Part shown: positions 16,925-25,100 of the stretch, piece after piece
How the letters are laid out: each line of letters opens with the position of its first letter
Position numbering within the stretch: position 1 is the first letter of the stretch
Assembly (NCBI RefSeq): GCF_020564565.1
Contig: NZ_JAJCTD010000002.1
Span: 481,232 to 545,231, forward strand
Source: Rhodobacter sp. Har01
GTDB lineage: Bacteria > Pseudomonadota > Alphaproteobacteria > Rhodobacterales > Rhodobacteraceae
Length of the DNA stretch: 64,000 nt
Direction: 5' to 3'
Program-made: the position numbers and the translations under genes
The notes under the pieces: model-generated
Database searches by the model: none
The model's input: only the letters and a program-made list of their open reading frames with translations
What the model was told of the DNA's origin: nothing

Positions 16925-16941
16925 ATGGTGCCCAGAAGAGG
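16925..16941. repeat. attR within the tRNA-Leu 3' end
   Basis: Second copy of the 17-bp repeat, covering CCA and the 3' acceptor/T-arm side of the tRNA gene. Insertion therefore leaves the tRNA intact. Confidence 0.9.
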
Positions 16942-17010
16942 ACTCGAACCTCCACGCCTTGCGGCACTGGTACCTGAAACCAGCGCGTCTACCAATTCCG
17001 CCATCTGGGC
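16926..17010 (-). tRNA. tRNA-Leu(CAG)
   Basis: 85 nt with CCA encoded. Acceptor arm GCCCAGA/TCTGGGC, D-arm GGCGGAATTGGTAGACGC, anticodon stem-loop CTGGT-TTCAGGT-ACCAG with anticodon CAG, a class II variable arm, and T-arm GGTTCGAGTCC. It is the integration target of the adjacent island. Confidence 0.97.
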
Positions 17011-17168
17011 GATGTCGTGAGGGGCGATGTAAAGGCGAGGCGCGACAGTGTCAACAGGGGGTTGCGCGCCGAAAACGCAATTTTCCTCGCAGGCTTTTGC
17101 CTTGCTGGCCCCGGTCCGCGCCGCTATTGAAACGGGCAACGCTCGATGCCCTTGCGGGAGCCCTTCGC

Positions 17169-18155
17169 ATGTCCAGACTGGTCACCATCTTTGGCGGTTC
17201 GGGATTTGTCGGCCGCTACATCGCGCGCCGGATGGCCAGGGAAGGCTGGCGCGTGCGGGTCGCCGTCCGCCGCCCGAACGAAGCACTTTTCGTCAAGTCC
17301 TATGGCACGCCGGGCCAGGTCGAGCCGGTGTTCTGCAACATCCGCGACGACGACAGCGTGCGCGCGGTAACGCAAGGCGCCGAGGCCGTGGTGAACTGCG
17401 TCGGCACCTTCGACAGGCGCGGCAACAACAGCTTTCACATGATCCATGTTCGCGCCCCGGCCCGCATCGCCCGTATCGCGGCCGAAGAAGGCGTGCAGCG
17501 GCTGGTCCATATCTCGGCCTTGGGCGCCGACGCGCGCAGCCCCTCGCTTTACGGCCAGTCCAAGGCCGCTGGCGAGGCCGCAGTGCGCGAGGCCTTTCCG
17601 CAGGCGGTGATCCTGCGCCCCTCGGTGATCTTCGGGCCCGAGGACAACTTCTTCAACCGCTTCGCCGAAATGGGCCGGACCTGGGCCTATATTCCGGTGG
17701 CCCGGTCCGAGACCCGGTTCCAGCCGGTGTATGTGGACGATGTGGCGCGGGCGGCGGTCAAGGGCGCGCTGGGCCAGGCAGAGCCTGGCATCTACGAACT
17801 GGGCGGGCCGGAGGTGGCCACGTTCCGCAACCTGCTGAAGAAGATGCTGGGGGTGATCCAGCGCCGGCGGGCGGTGATCAATATGCCGGGCTTCGTCATC
17901 TTTCCGGTGGCCCTGGCCTTCGACCTGATCGAGTTCTTCTCGGGCGGGGTGCTGCGCAACGGCATCATCACCCGCGACCAGTTGCGAAGCCTGCGGGTGC
18001 CGAACGTCGTCAGCCCCGGCGCCAAGGGCCTGGCAGAGCTGGGGATCGAACCGACGGCGATGGAGACGGTGCTGCCGGAATACCTGTGGCGGTATCGGCC
18101 TTCGGGGCAGTTCGCGGCCATCAAGGATTCGGCCAAGAACCTGAAGAAGATGTGA
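17169..18155 (+). CDS. NDUFA9-like NAD(P)-binding Rossmann protein (complex I-associated type)
   Basis: A 328-aa atypical short-chain dehydrogenase. Dinucleotide-binding motif 'VTIFGGSGFVGRYIARRMA' at residues 5-23; 'LYGQSKAAGEAAVRE' carries the Y-x-x-x-K pair; 'VILRPSVIFGPEDNFFNRF' is typical of the NDUFA9/TMEM family. Alphaproteobacterial homologues are annotated as complex I NDUFA9 subunit family proteins and may aid complex I or quinone-related functions. Start ATG 17169 follows GGGAG. The open frame runs further upstream through the tRNA, but nothing there is coding. Confidence 0.88.
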   Translation: MSRLVTIFGGSGFVGRYIARRMAREGWRVRVAVRRPNEALFVKSYGTPGQVEPVFCNIRDDDSVRAVTQGAEAVVNCVGTFDRRGNNSFHMIHVRAPARIARIAAEEGVQRLVHISALGADARSPSLYGQSKAAGEAAVREAFPQAVILRPSVIFGPEDNFFNRFAEMGRTWAYIPVARSETRFQPVYVDDVARAAVKGALGQAEPGIYELGGPEVATFRNLLKKMLGVIQRRRAVINMPGFVIFPVALAFDLIEFFSGGVLRNGIITRDQLRSLRVPNVVSPGAKGLAELGIEPTAMETVLPEYLWRYRPSGQFAAIKDSAKNLKKM

Positions 18156-18454
18156 TGCGGGGCGGCACGGTCGGGCTTGTGCTTGTCGCCGCGCCGATTG
18201 TGGCTCGGGACGCTGCGTCGTTCGGCCAGCCTGATGCGCTGTTCGCACAACGTTGCTTGATGCGCCTTTCCGGCAAGGATACGCCGCCGGGCCTGCGGCT
18301 GGACCGACCTGAAACCGCACTGAAGGCCGGCATGGATGGGCTGGTGGCCGTGGCGGCGCGGGCAAAAGGCGAAGACGCTCGGCTTGGTGCAGGCAGACGG
18401 AGCAGTCCGCGCGGACCGTTTCCGCGACCGGTGAGGATATGGACCAGACAGTGA
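18155..18454 (+). CDS. possible small exported protein, uncertain
   Basis: A 99-aa frame starting in the TGATG overlap with the preceding stop. The N-terminus ('[13 protein letters not shown]') could be a signal peptide, and '[16 protein letters not shown]' faintly recalls the start of a cytochrome c haem region but lacks C-x-x-C-H. It overlaps uppP by 16 bases. It may be a decayed gene or non-coding. Confidence 0.3.
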   Translation: MRGGTVGLVLVAAPIVARDAASFGQPDALFAQRCLMRLSGKDTPPGLRLDRPETALKAGMDGLVAVAARAKGEDARLGAGRRSSPRGPFPRPVRIWTRQ

Positions 18455-19239
18455 CCGCCGCTTTCCTGGGCCTTCTTGAGGGCCTGACCGAATTCATCCC
18501 GGTGTCTTCGACCGGACACCTGCTGCTGGCGGGGCACTTCCTGGGCTTCGAGTCGAAGGGAAAGACCTTCGAAGTGGTGATCCAGCTGGGCGCGATCCTG
18601 GCGCTTTTCTCGGTCTATGCGGCGAAGTTGACGCAGTTGTTTCTTGCGGCCCGGACCGAGGATTCGGCGCGGCGGGCCATCGTCTCGGTGCTGCTGGCCT
18701 TTCTGCCGGCGGTCGTGATCGGCCTTCTGGCGCATGGTTTCATCAAGAACGTGCTGTTCGAGACGCCGATGCTGATCGCCGTCCTGTTGATCCTGGGCGG
18801 CGTGGTCCTGCTGGTGATTGACCGGTTCGTGCCCCCGGTCCGCCATACCGACGCGCTGGCGCTGCCGTTCGGCAAGTCGCTGGCGATCGGCCTTTGCCAA
18901 TGTCTGGCAATGGTGCCGGGTGTGTCGCGGTCGGGCGCGACCATCGTGGGCGCGCTGCTGATGGGCGTGGAAAAGCGCGCGGCGGCGGAATTCTCGTTTC
19001 TGCTCAGCCTGCCGACCATGGGGGCGGCGGTGGTCTATGACCTGCTCAAGAACCGCCACGTGCTGGATTTCGGCGAAGTCTGGCAGATCGCCATGGGCTT
19101 TGCGGTGGCCTTCGTGACCGCCGCCCTGGTTGTGCGCTGGGTGCTGGGGTACGTCGGCCGCAACGGCTATGCCGTGTTCGGCTGGTGGCGAATCATCGTC
19201 GGAACCGCTGCGCTGGGGGCTCTTCTGGCAGGGTTCTAG
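18439..19239 (+). CDS. uppP: undecaprenyl-diphosphate phosphatase
   Basis: A 266-aa polytopic membrane protein of the UppP/BacA family, which removes a phosphate from undecaprenyl diphosphate to recycle the cell wall carrier lipid. Both signature regions are visible: '[20 protein letters not shown]' (about residues 11-30) and '[19 protein letters not shown]' (about 156-174). Full length for the family. Start ATG 18439. Confidence 0.96.
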   Translation: MDQTVTAAFLGLLEGLTEFIPVSSTGHLLLAGHFLGFESKGKTFEVVIQLGAILALFSVYAAKLTQLFLAARTEDSARRAIVSVLLAFLPAVVIGLLAHGFIKNVLFETPMLIAVLLILGGVVLLVIDRFVPPVRHTDALALPFGKSLAIGLCQCLAMVPGVSRSGATIVGALLMGVEKRAAAEFSFLLSLPTMGAAVVYDLLKNRHVLDFGEVWQIAMGFAVAFVTAALVVRWVLGYVGRNGYAVFGWWRIIVGTAALGALLAGF

Positions 19240-19257
19240 ATCGGTCTGGAAACCAAT

Positions 19258-19326
19258 CTGACCTAATTTCCTGCGACATAGGCGCCAATCCGGCCAAAGC
19301 TGGCGAATTTCCTTAAATTAGGTCAG
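19258..19326. promoter_or_regulatory. 12-bp inverted repeat before gltD
   Basis: CTGACCTAATTT (19258-19269) and its exact reverse complement AAATTAGGTCAG (19315-19326) are separated by 45 bases and lie 75-143 bases before the gltD start. Likely two binding sites for one regulator, or a looping operator, controlling glutamate synthase. The regulator is unknown. Confidence 0.5.
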
Positions 19327-19400
19327 TATGAGTGACTTTTCTTTCGAAAGCCTTGGCAGTAGGAAGGCGCGCCCGGAAGTCTTGCAGGGAAGGCGGCGCC

Positions 19401-20837
19401 ATGGCCACGCAGAAGATGTTGAAATTCGTGACGCTTGGGAAGGAAACGCCCGAGAAGCGCGACGCATCCTTGCGCACCCGGGATTTCGACGAGATCTACC
19501 GCGAGTTCGCCGCCCAGAAGGCCGCCGAGCAGGCCAGCCGCTGCAGCCAGTGCGGCGTGCCCTATTGCCAGTCGCATTGCCCGCTGCACAACAACATTCC
19601 CGACTGGCTGCGCCTCACCGCCGAGGGCCGGCTGCAAGAGGCCTACGAGCTGAGCCAGGCCACCAACACCTTCCCGGAAATCTGCGGCCGCATCTGCCCG
19701 CAGGACCGCCTGTGCGAAGGCAACTGCGTCATCGAGCAGTCGGGCCACGGCACCGTCACCATCGGCGCGGTCGAGAAATACCTCACCGACACCGCCTGGG
19801 AGGAAGGCTGGGTCAAGCCGATCCGGCCGGCGATGGAACGCCCCGAAAGCGTGGGCATCATCGGCGCCGGACCGGGCGGCCTGGCCGCGGCCGACGTGCT
19901 GCGCCGGGCGGGCGTGCAGGTCACGGTCTATGACCGCTATGACCGCGCGGGGGGCCTGCTGACCTATGGCATTCCCGGCTTCAAGCTGGAAAAGCATATC
20001 GTGATGCAGCGCGTCACCCAGTTGCAGGAGGCCGGGGTGACCTTCGTGCTGAATTGCAGCGTCGGCACCGACCTGACCTTCGACGCCATCCGCGGTCAGC
20101 ATGATGCTGTGGTCATCGCCACCGGCGTCTACAGGTCGCGCGACATCGAATGCCCCGGATCGGGCGCGCGCGGTATCGTCAAGGCGCTGGACTACCTGAC
20201 TGCCAGCAACCGCAAGAGCTTTGGCGACGAGGTGCCGGCCTTTGACAGCGGAGACCTGAACGCGATGGGCAAGCGCGTGGTGGTGATCGGCGGTGGCGAC
20301 ACCGCGATGGACTGCGTCCGCACCGCCATCCGCCAGGGCGCGCTGAGCGTGAAGTGCCTTTACCGGCGCGATCGGGCCAATATGCCCGGTTCGCAGCGCG
20401 AGGTGCAGAATGCCGAGGAGGAAGGCGTGGACTTCGTCTGGCTGACCGCCCCGCGCGGGTTCACCGGCGGCACCGAGGTCGAGGGCGTCATCGTCCAGAA
20501 AATGCGGCTGGGCGCGCCCGACAGCAGCGGCCGCCAGTCGCCCGAGGTGATCGAGGGCGCGGACTACGTCGAGCCTGCCGACCTGGTGGTGCAGGCGCTG
20601 GGCTTCGAGCCAGAGGAAATTCCCGCCCTCTGGGGGGTCAGGGACCTGGCGACCACCCGCTGGGGGACCATCAAGGCGGATTTCCGCAGCCACGCGACCA
20701 ACCTGCCCGGCGTCTATGCCGTGGGCGACATCGTGCGCGGGGCAAGCCTGGTGGTCTGGGCCATCCGCGACGGGCGAGAAGCTGCCGAGGCGATCCTGAC
20801 CTACCTGGCGCAGCCGGCCCAGGCCGCTGCGGAATGA
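19401..20837 (+). CDS. gltD: glutamate synthase (NADPH) small subunit
   Basis: A 478-aa flavoprotein that feeds electrons from NADPH to GltB in ammonium assimilation. The N-terminal Fe-S region shows 'CSQCGVPYCQSHCPLHNNIP' and 'CGRICPQDRLCEGNC'; FAD site 'GIIGAGPGGLAAADVLRRAG'; NADPH site 'VVVIGGGDTAMDCVRTA'. ATG 19401 follows GGGAAGG. The large subunit gltB lies 1.3 kb downstream after two unrelated genes. Confidence 0.96.
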   Translation: MATQKMLKFVTLGKETPEKRDASLRTRDFDEIYREFAAQKAAEQASRCSQCGVPYCQSHCPLHNNIPDWLRLTAEGRLQEAYELSQATNTFPEICGRICPQDRLCEGNCVIEQSGHGTVTIGAVEKYLTDTAWEEGWVKPIRPAMERPESVGIIGAGPGGLAAADVLRRAGVQVTVYDRYDRAGGLLTYGIPGFKLEKHIVMQRVTQLQEAGVTFVLNCSVGTDLTFDAIRGQHDAVVIATGVYRSRDIECPGSGARGIVKALDYLTASNRKSFGDEVPAFDSGDLNAMGKRVVVIGGGDTAMDCVRTAIRQGALSVKCLYRRDRANMPGSQREVQNAEEEGVDFVWLTAPRGFTGGTEVEGVIVQKMRLGAPDSSGRQSPEVIEGADYVEPADLVVQALGFEPEEIPALWGVRDLATTRWGTIKADFRSHATNLPGVYAVGDIVRGASLVVWAIRDGREAAEAILTYLAQPAQAAAE

Positions 20838-20954
20838 TGTAGGAATGACAAATCGCCCGCGTAAGGCGGACGTATGGCAATCCGCCGTACCTGCGCCGAC
20901 ACGGGAAAACCCCAAGGTCAGCACGTTTGACGTAGTTCGAAAGGGAGGCCCGCC

Positions 20955-21662
20955 ATGACGAAGACAATCGCTTTCGCCCTTCTGGCGGCCGTGATGGCGG
21001 CGCCGGCGCTGGCTGGCAGCTGGACCCCGCCGGAAGGCTGCGAGCTGTTCATGACCGTGCAGTCCAAGGCCTGCCGGGTTTCCAACCACTACCGTTGCGC
21101 GGGCGATCCGGCCGGCGACCAGTGGCGTGCCGACTTCGACCAGGAGGGGATGTATTTCCAGTCGCACATCAACAGCGAAGCAGAATGGGTTGAGAGCTTC
21201 GACCTCAACCCGACCGTCCGGCAAGTGCTTGATCCGGGCGCGGAAGACCCGGCCAGCTTCAGCGAGTTGCTGGCGACCGGCGTGGACACCTACGCCTTCG
21301 GCCTGACCCGCGACGACGGCACGCATTCCAACGTGACCGGGGCAGACCGGCTCACCGGCAAGACCGTGGTGATCGACGGCCAGACCCTTGAGCAGACCGA
21401 GTTCGACTATACCGAGACGGACGATTTCGGGAACGTGCTGCGCCGGTCGCGCGGCAACGAGTATATCAGCCGTGACATGCGGTTGTTCTTCGCCGGGCCC
21501 GGCGAGACAGACCTTGGCGACGGCCAGTGGCTGCCCAGCGACGGCCGGCCGATGGACTTTGCCTTTCCCGGAGACAAGGGGTTCGGTGCGACGCAGCCGA
21601 TCTTCGACTGCGACGCGGTGCTGTCGCTGACCTGGCCGCAGGAGGGCGATCGTGTCTTCTGA
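20955..21662 (+). CDS. secreted protein of unknown function
   Basis: A 235-aa protein with a clear signal peptide ('TIAFALLAAVMAAPALAGSW', probable cleavage after ALA). The mature part has four Cys ('GCELFMTVQSKACRVSNHYRC' spans three over-short spacing, plus one near the end in 'IFDCDAV'), which could form disulfides in the periplasm. AAAGGGAGG precedes ATG 20955. Located between gltD and gltB. I do not recognise a functional family. Confidence 0.8.
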   Translation: MTKTIAFALLAAVMAAPALAGSWTPPEGCELFMTVQSKACRVSNHYRCAGDPAGDQWRADFDQEGMYFQSHINSEAEWVESFDLNPTVRQVLDPGAEDPASFSELLATGVDTYAFGLTRDDGTHSNVTGADRLTGKTVVIDGQTLEQTEFDYTETDDFGNVLRRSRGNEYISRDMRLFFAGPGETDLGDGQWLPSDGRPMDFAFPGDKGFGATQPIFDCDAVLSLTWPQEGDRVF

Positions 21663-22098
21663 CATCCGCGCCGGCGGCTGTCTTTGCGGCGCCGTGCGCT
21701 TTGCCGCGCGACTGTCGGGCACGAATTTCGGCGCCTGCCACTGCGAGATGTGCCGGCGCTGGACCGGTTCGGCGCTGCTGGGCATCACGGTGCCGGAAGG
21801 CAACGTCAACTGGGTCGGGGCCGACAGCATCGCCACCCGCCAGACCAGCGCCTGGGCGATGCGCGCCTGGTGCCGCGACTGTGGCTCGGGCGTCTATTTC
21901 CGCGTTACGGCCGAGGGACCCTATGCAGACGCCTATGAGATTCCCATCGGCCTGTTCGACGATCCGAACGGCCTCAACATGACGAATGAAATCTGGATCG
22001 ACCACAAGCCCGACAGTTTCTCTTATGCGGGCGAAGATCGGAACGTGATGACCCGGGCGGACTGCGTTGCGAAGTTCCCCGTTCTGGCCAGCGAATGA
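21652..22098 (+). CDS. GFA-family zinc protein (CENP-V/GFA fold)
   Basis: A 148-aa protein of the glutathione-dependent formaldehyde-activating enzyme-like family. Zinc-binding cysteines appear in 'GGCLCGAVRF', 'GACHCEMCRRWTG' and 'WCRDCGSGVYF'. Start is GTG 21652 with AGGAGG upstream, overlapping the preceding gene by 11 bases. Real substrate unknown; many members are not formaldehyde enzymes. Confidence 0.88.
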   Translation: MSSDIRAGGCLCGAVRFAARLSGTNFGACHCEMCRRWTGSALLGITVPEGNVNWVGADSIATRQTSAWAMRAWCRDCGSGVYFRVTAEGPYADAYEIPIGLFDDPNGLNMTNEIWIDHKPDSFSYAGEDRNVMTRADCVAKFPVLASE

Positions 22099-22110
22099 AA
22101 GGACAAATCC

Positions 22111-25100
22111 ATGATGAAGCATGACGAAGCCTGGGTCCGGGCCGAAGAGGAAAAGCGTGCCTGGCTGGACGCGAACGGGCTTTACAGGACCGAGGACGAG
22201 CATTCGTCCTGCGGCGTGGGTCTGGTGGTTTCGCTGTCGGGCACGCCGTCGCGCAAGGTGGTCGAAAACGGCATCATGGCGCTGAAGGCGGTCTGGCACC
22301 GCGGCGCGGTGGACGCCGATGGCAAGACCGGTGACGGTGCCGGCATCCATGTGCAAATCCCGGTGCGGCTCTTCTACGACGTGATCCGCCGCACCGGGCA
22401 TGAGCCCGACATGAAGAAGCTGATCGCCGTGGGCCAGGTGTTCCTGCCGCGCACGGACTTTGGCGCGCAGGAACGCTGCCGGACCATCGTCGAGACGGAA
22501 GTCCTGCGGATGGGGCATTACATCTATGGCTGGCGGCATGTGCCGGTGGACATCTCGGTTTTGGGCGAGAAGGCCAATGCGACGCGGCCCGAGATCGAGC
22601 AGATCCTGATCCGCTGCGAGAAGGACATCGGACAAGAGCAGTTCGAGCGCGAGCTGTACATCATCCGGCGGCGGATCGAGAAGGCGGCAACGGCGGCGGG
22701 CATCCAGGGGATGTACCTGTGTAGCCTGTCGTGCCGCAGCATCATCTACAAGGGGATGATGCTGGCCGAGCAGGTGAGCACCTTCTATCCGGACCTTGAG
22801 GATGAGCGGTTCGAGAGCGCCTTCGCGATCTATCACCAGCGCTATTCCACCAACACCTTCCCGCAGTGGTGGCTGGCGCAGCCGTTCCGCATGCTGGCCC
22901 ATAACGGCGAGATCAACACGCTGAAGGGCAACGTCAACTGGATGAAGAGCCACGAGATTCGGATGGCGTCATCGGCGTTCGGCGATGCGGCCGAGGATAT
23001 CAAGCCGATCATCCCTTCGGGCACCAGCGACAGCGGCGCGCTGGACGCGGTGTTCGAGGTGCTGGTTCGGTCGGGGCGGTCGGCGCCGATGGCCAAGACC
23101 ATGCTGGTGCCGGAAGCCTGGTCGAAGGCCACCACCAACATGCCCAAGGCCTGGGCCGACATGTATTCCTACTGCAATTCTGTGATCGAGCCCTGGGATG
23201 GCCCGGCCGCGCTGGCAATGACCGATGGCCGCTGGGTCTGCGGCGGGCTTGACCGCAACGGGTTGCGCCCGATGCGCTATGTGGTCACTGGCGACGGGAT
23301 GCTGATTGCCGGGTCTGAGGCCGGGATGGTGCCGGTGGACGAGACCACGGTGATCGAAAAGGGCGCGCTGGGCCCGGGGCAGATGATCGCGGTCGATATG
23401 GCCGAAGGCAAGCTGTACCACGACACCGAGATCAAGGACCGGCTGGCCGGCCTCATGCCCTATGGCGAATGGGTGGGCAAGATCGTCGATCTGAACGCCG
23501 CCCTGCGTGATGTGCCCGAGAAGGTGTCCTACACCGGCGCCGAGCTGCGCAAGCGGCAGATCGCGGCGGGCTTCACCATCGAAGACCTTGAGACGATCCT
23601 GGCGCCGATGGCCGAGGACGGCAAGGAAGTGCTGGCCTCGATGGGCGACGACACGCCACCGGCGGTCTTGTCCAAGGTCTATCGGCCGCTGAGCCACTAC
23701 TTCCGGCAGAACTTCAGCCAGGTGACCAACCCGCCCATCGACAGCCTGCGCGAAGGCCGGGTGATGAGCCTGAAGACCCGCTTTGGCAACCTGCGCAACG
23801 TGCTGGACGAGAAATACAGCCAGAGCGAGATTCTGGTGCTGGAAAGCCCGTTCATCGCCAATGCCGAATTCGACGTGCTGGTGCAGCGGTTCGGGGCACA
23901 GGTGGCGTTCATCGACTGCACCTTCCCGGTCGGCCCCAGCCATGACGACCTGGCAAAGGCGCTGGAGCGTATCCGCACCGAGGCGGAAGATGCCGTCCGG
24001 TCGGGCGCGGGCCAACTGGTGCTGACGGATGAGCATCAGGGGCCGGACAAGGTGGGAATGCCGATGATCCTGGCCACCAGCGCGGTGCATTCCTGGCTGA
24101 CGCGCAAGGGGCTGCGGACGTTCTGTTCCATCAACGTGCGGTCGGCGGAATGCATCGACGCGCATTACTTTGCGGTGCTGATCGGGTCGGGGGCGACCAC
24201 GGTCAACGCCTATCTGGCGCAGGATTCGATTGCCGACCGGATTGCGCGCGGCTTGCTGGATGGCAGCCTTGAAGACGCCATGCGCCGCTATCGCGAGGCG
24301 ATCGACGCCGGGCTGTTGAAGATCATGTCGAAGATGGGAATCTCGGTTGTGTCGTCCTACCGCGGCGGGCTGAACTTCGAGGCGGTGGGTCTGAGCCGCG
24401 CCATGGTGGCCGAGTATTTCCCGGGAATGCAGAGCCGCATTTCCGGCATCGGCCTGCATGGGGTTGAGGCCAAGCTGGAAGAGGTCCACGCCAAGGGCTG
24501 GCGCGGCGGGCAGGACGTGCTGCCGATCGGCGGCTTCTACAAGGCGCGGCGGTCGGGCGAAAAGCACGCCTGGGAAGCCCAGACGATGCATATGCTGCAA
24601 ACGGCCTGCGAGAAGGCCAGCTTCGACATGTGGAAGCAGTTCACCGCGGCGATGCGGGCGTACCCGCCGATTCACCTGCGCGACCTTCTGGACATCAAGG
24701 CGCTGGGCAAGCCGGTTCCCATTGAAGAAGTCGAGTCGATCACCAGTATCCGCAAGCGCTTTGTCACGCCGGGGATGAGCCTTGGCGCCCTGTCCCCCGA
24801 GGCGCACAAGACGCTGAACGTGGCGATGAACCGCATCGGCGCCAAGAGCGACAGCGGCGAGGGCGGCGAAGACCCGGCGCATTTCGTGCCGGAACCGAAC
24901 GGCGACAACCCTTCGGCCAAGATCAAGCAGGTCGCCAGTGGTCGGTTCGGCGTGACGGCGGAATACCTGAACGCCTGCGAAGAGCTTGAGATCAAGGTCG
25001 CCCAAGGGGCGAAGCCCGGCGAAGGCGGGCAGTTGCCGGGGATGAAGGTCACGGCGCTGATCGCGCGGTTGCGGCATTCCACGCCGGGGGTGACGCTGAT

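Larger units (their letters stand above)
8543..16941. mobile_element. integrative island at tRNA-Leu carrying an IetAS-like ATPase/protease pair
   Basis: An 8.4-kb segment bounded by a 17-bp direct repeat (8543-8559 and 16925-16941), the right copy being the 3' end of tRNA-Leu. The first gene inside is a P4-type integrase, followed by AlpA-like, HTH-like and phage/island-type genes and a two-gene AAA+/subtilase module, all on the plus strand. GC content and codon use are visibly lower than in the flanks (many A/T third positions in 9912-10991 and 13291-16776). No conjugation or replication genes are present, so it is probably mobilised passively or is a satellite-like element. Confidence 0.88.

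Noticed and set aside
19323..21836. 837-codon open frame on the minus strand
   Set aside because: Covers gltD and the secreted protein gene in antisense; no recognisable domain.
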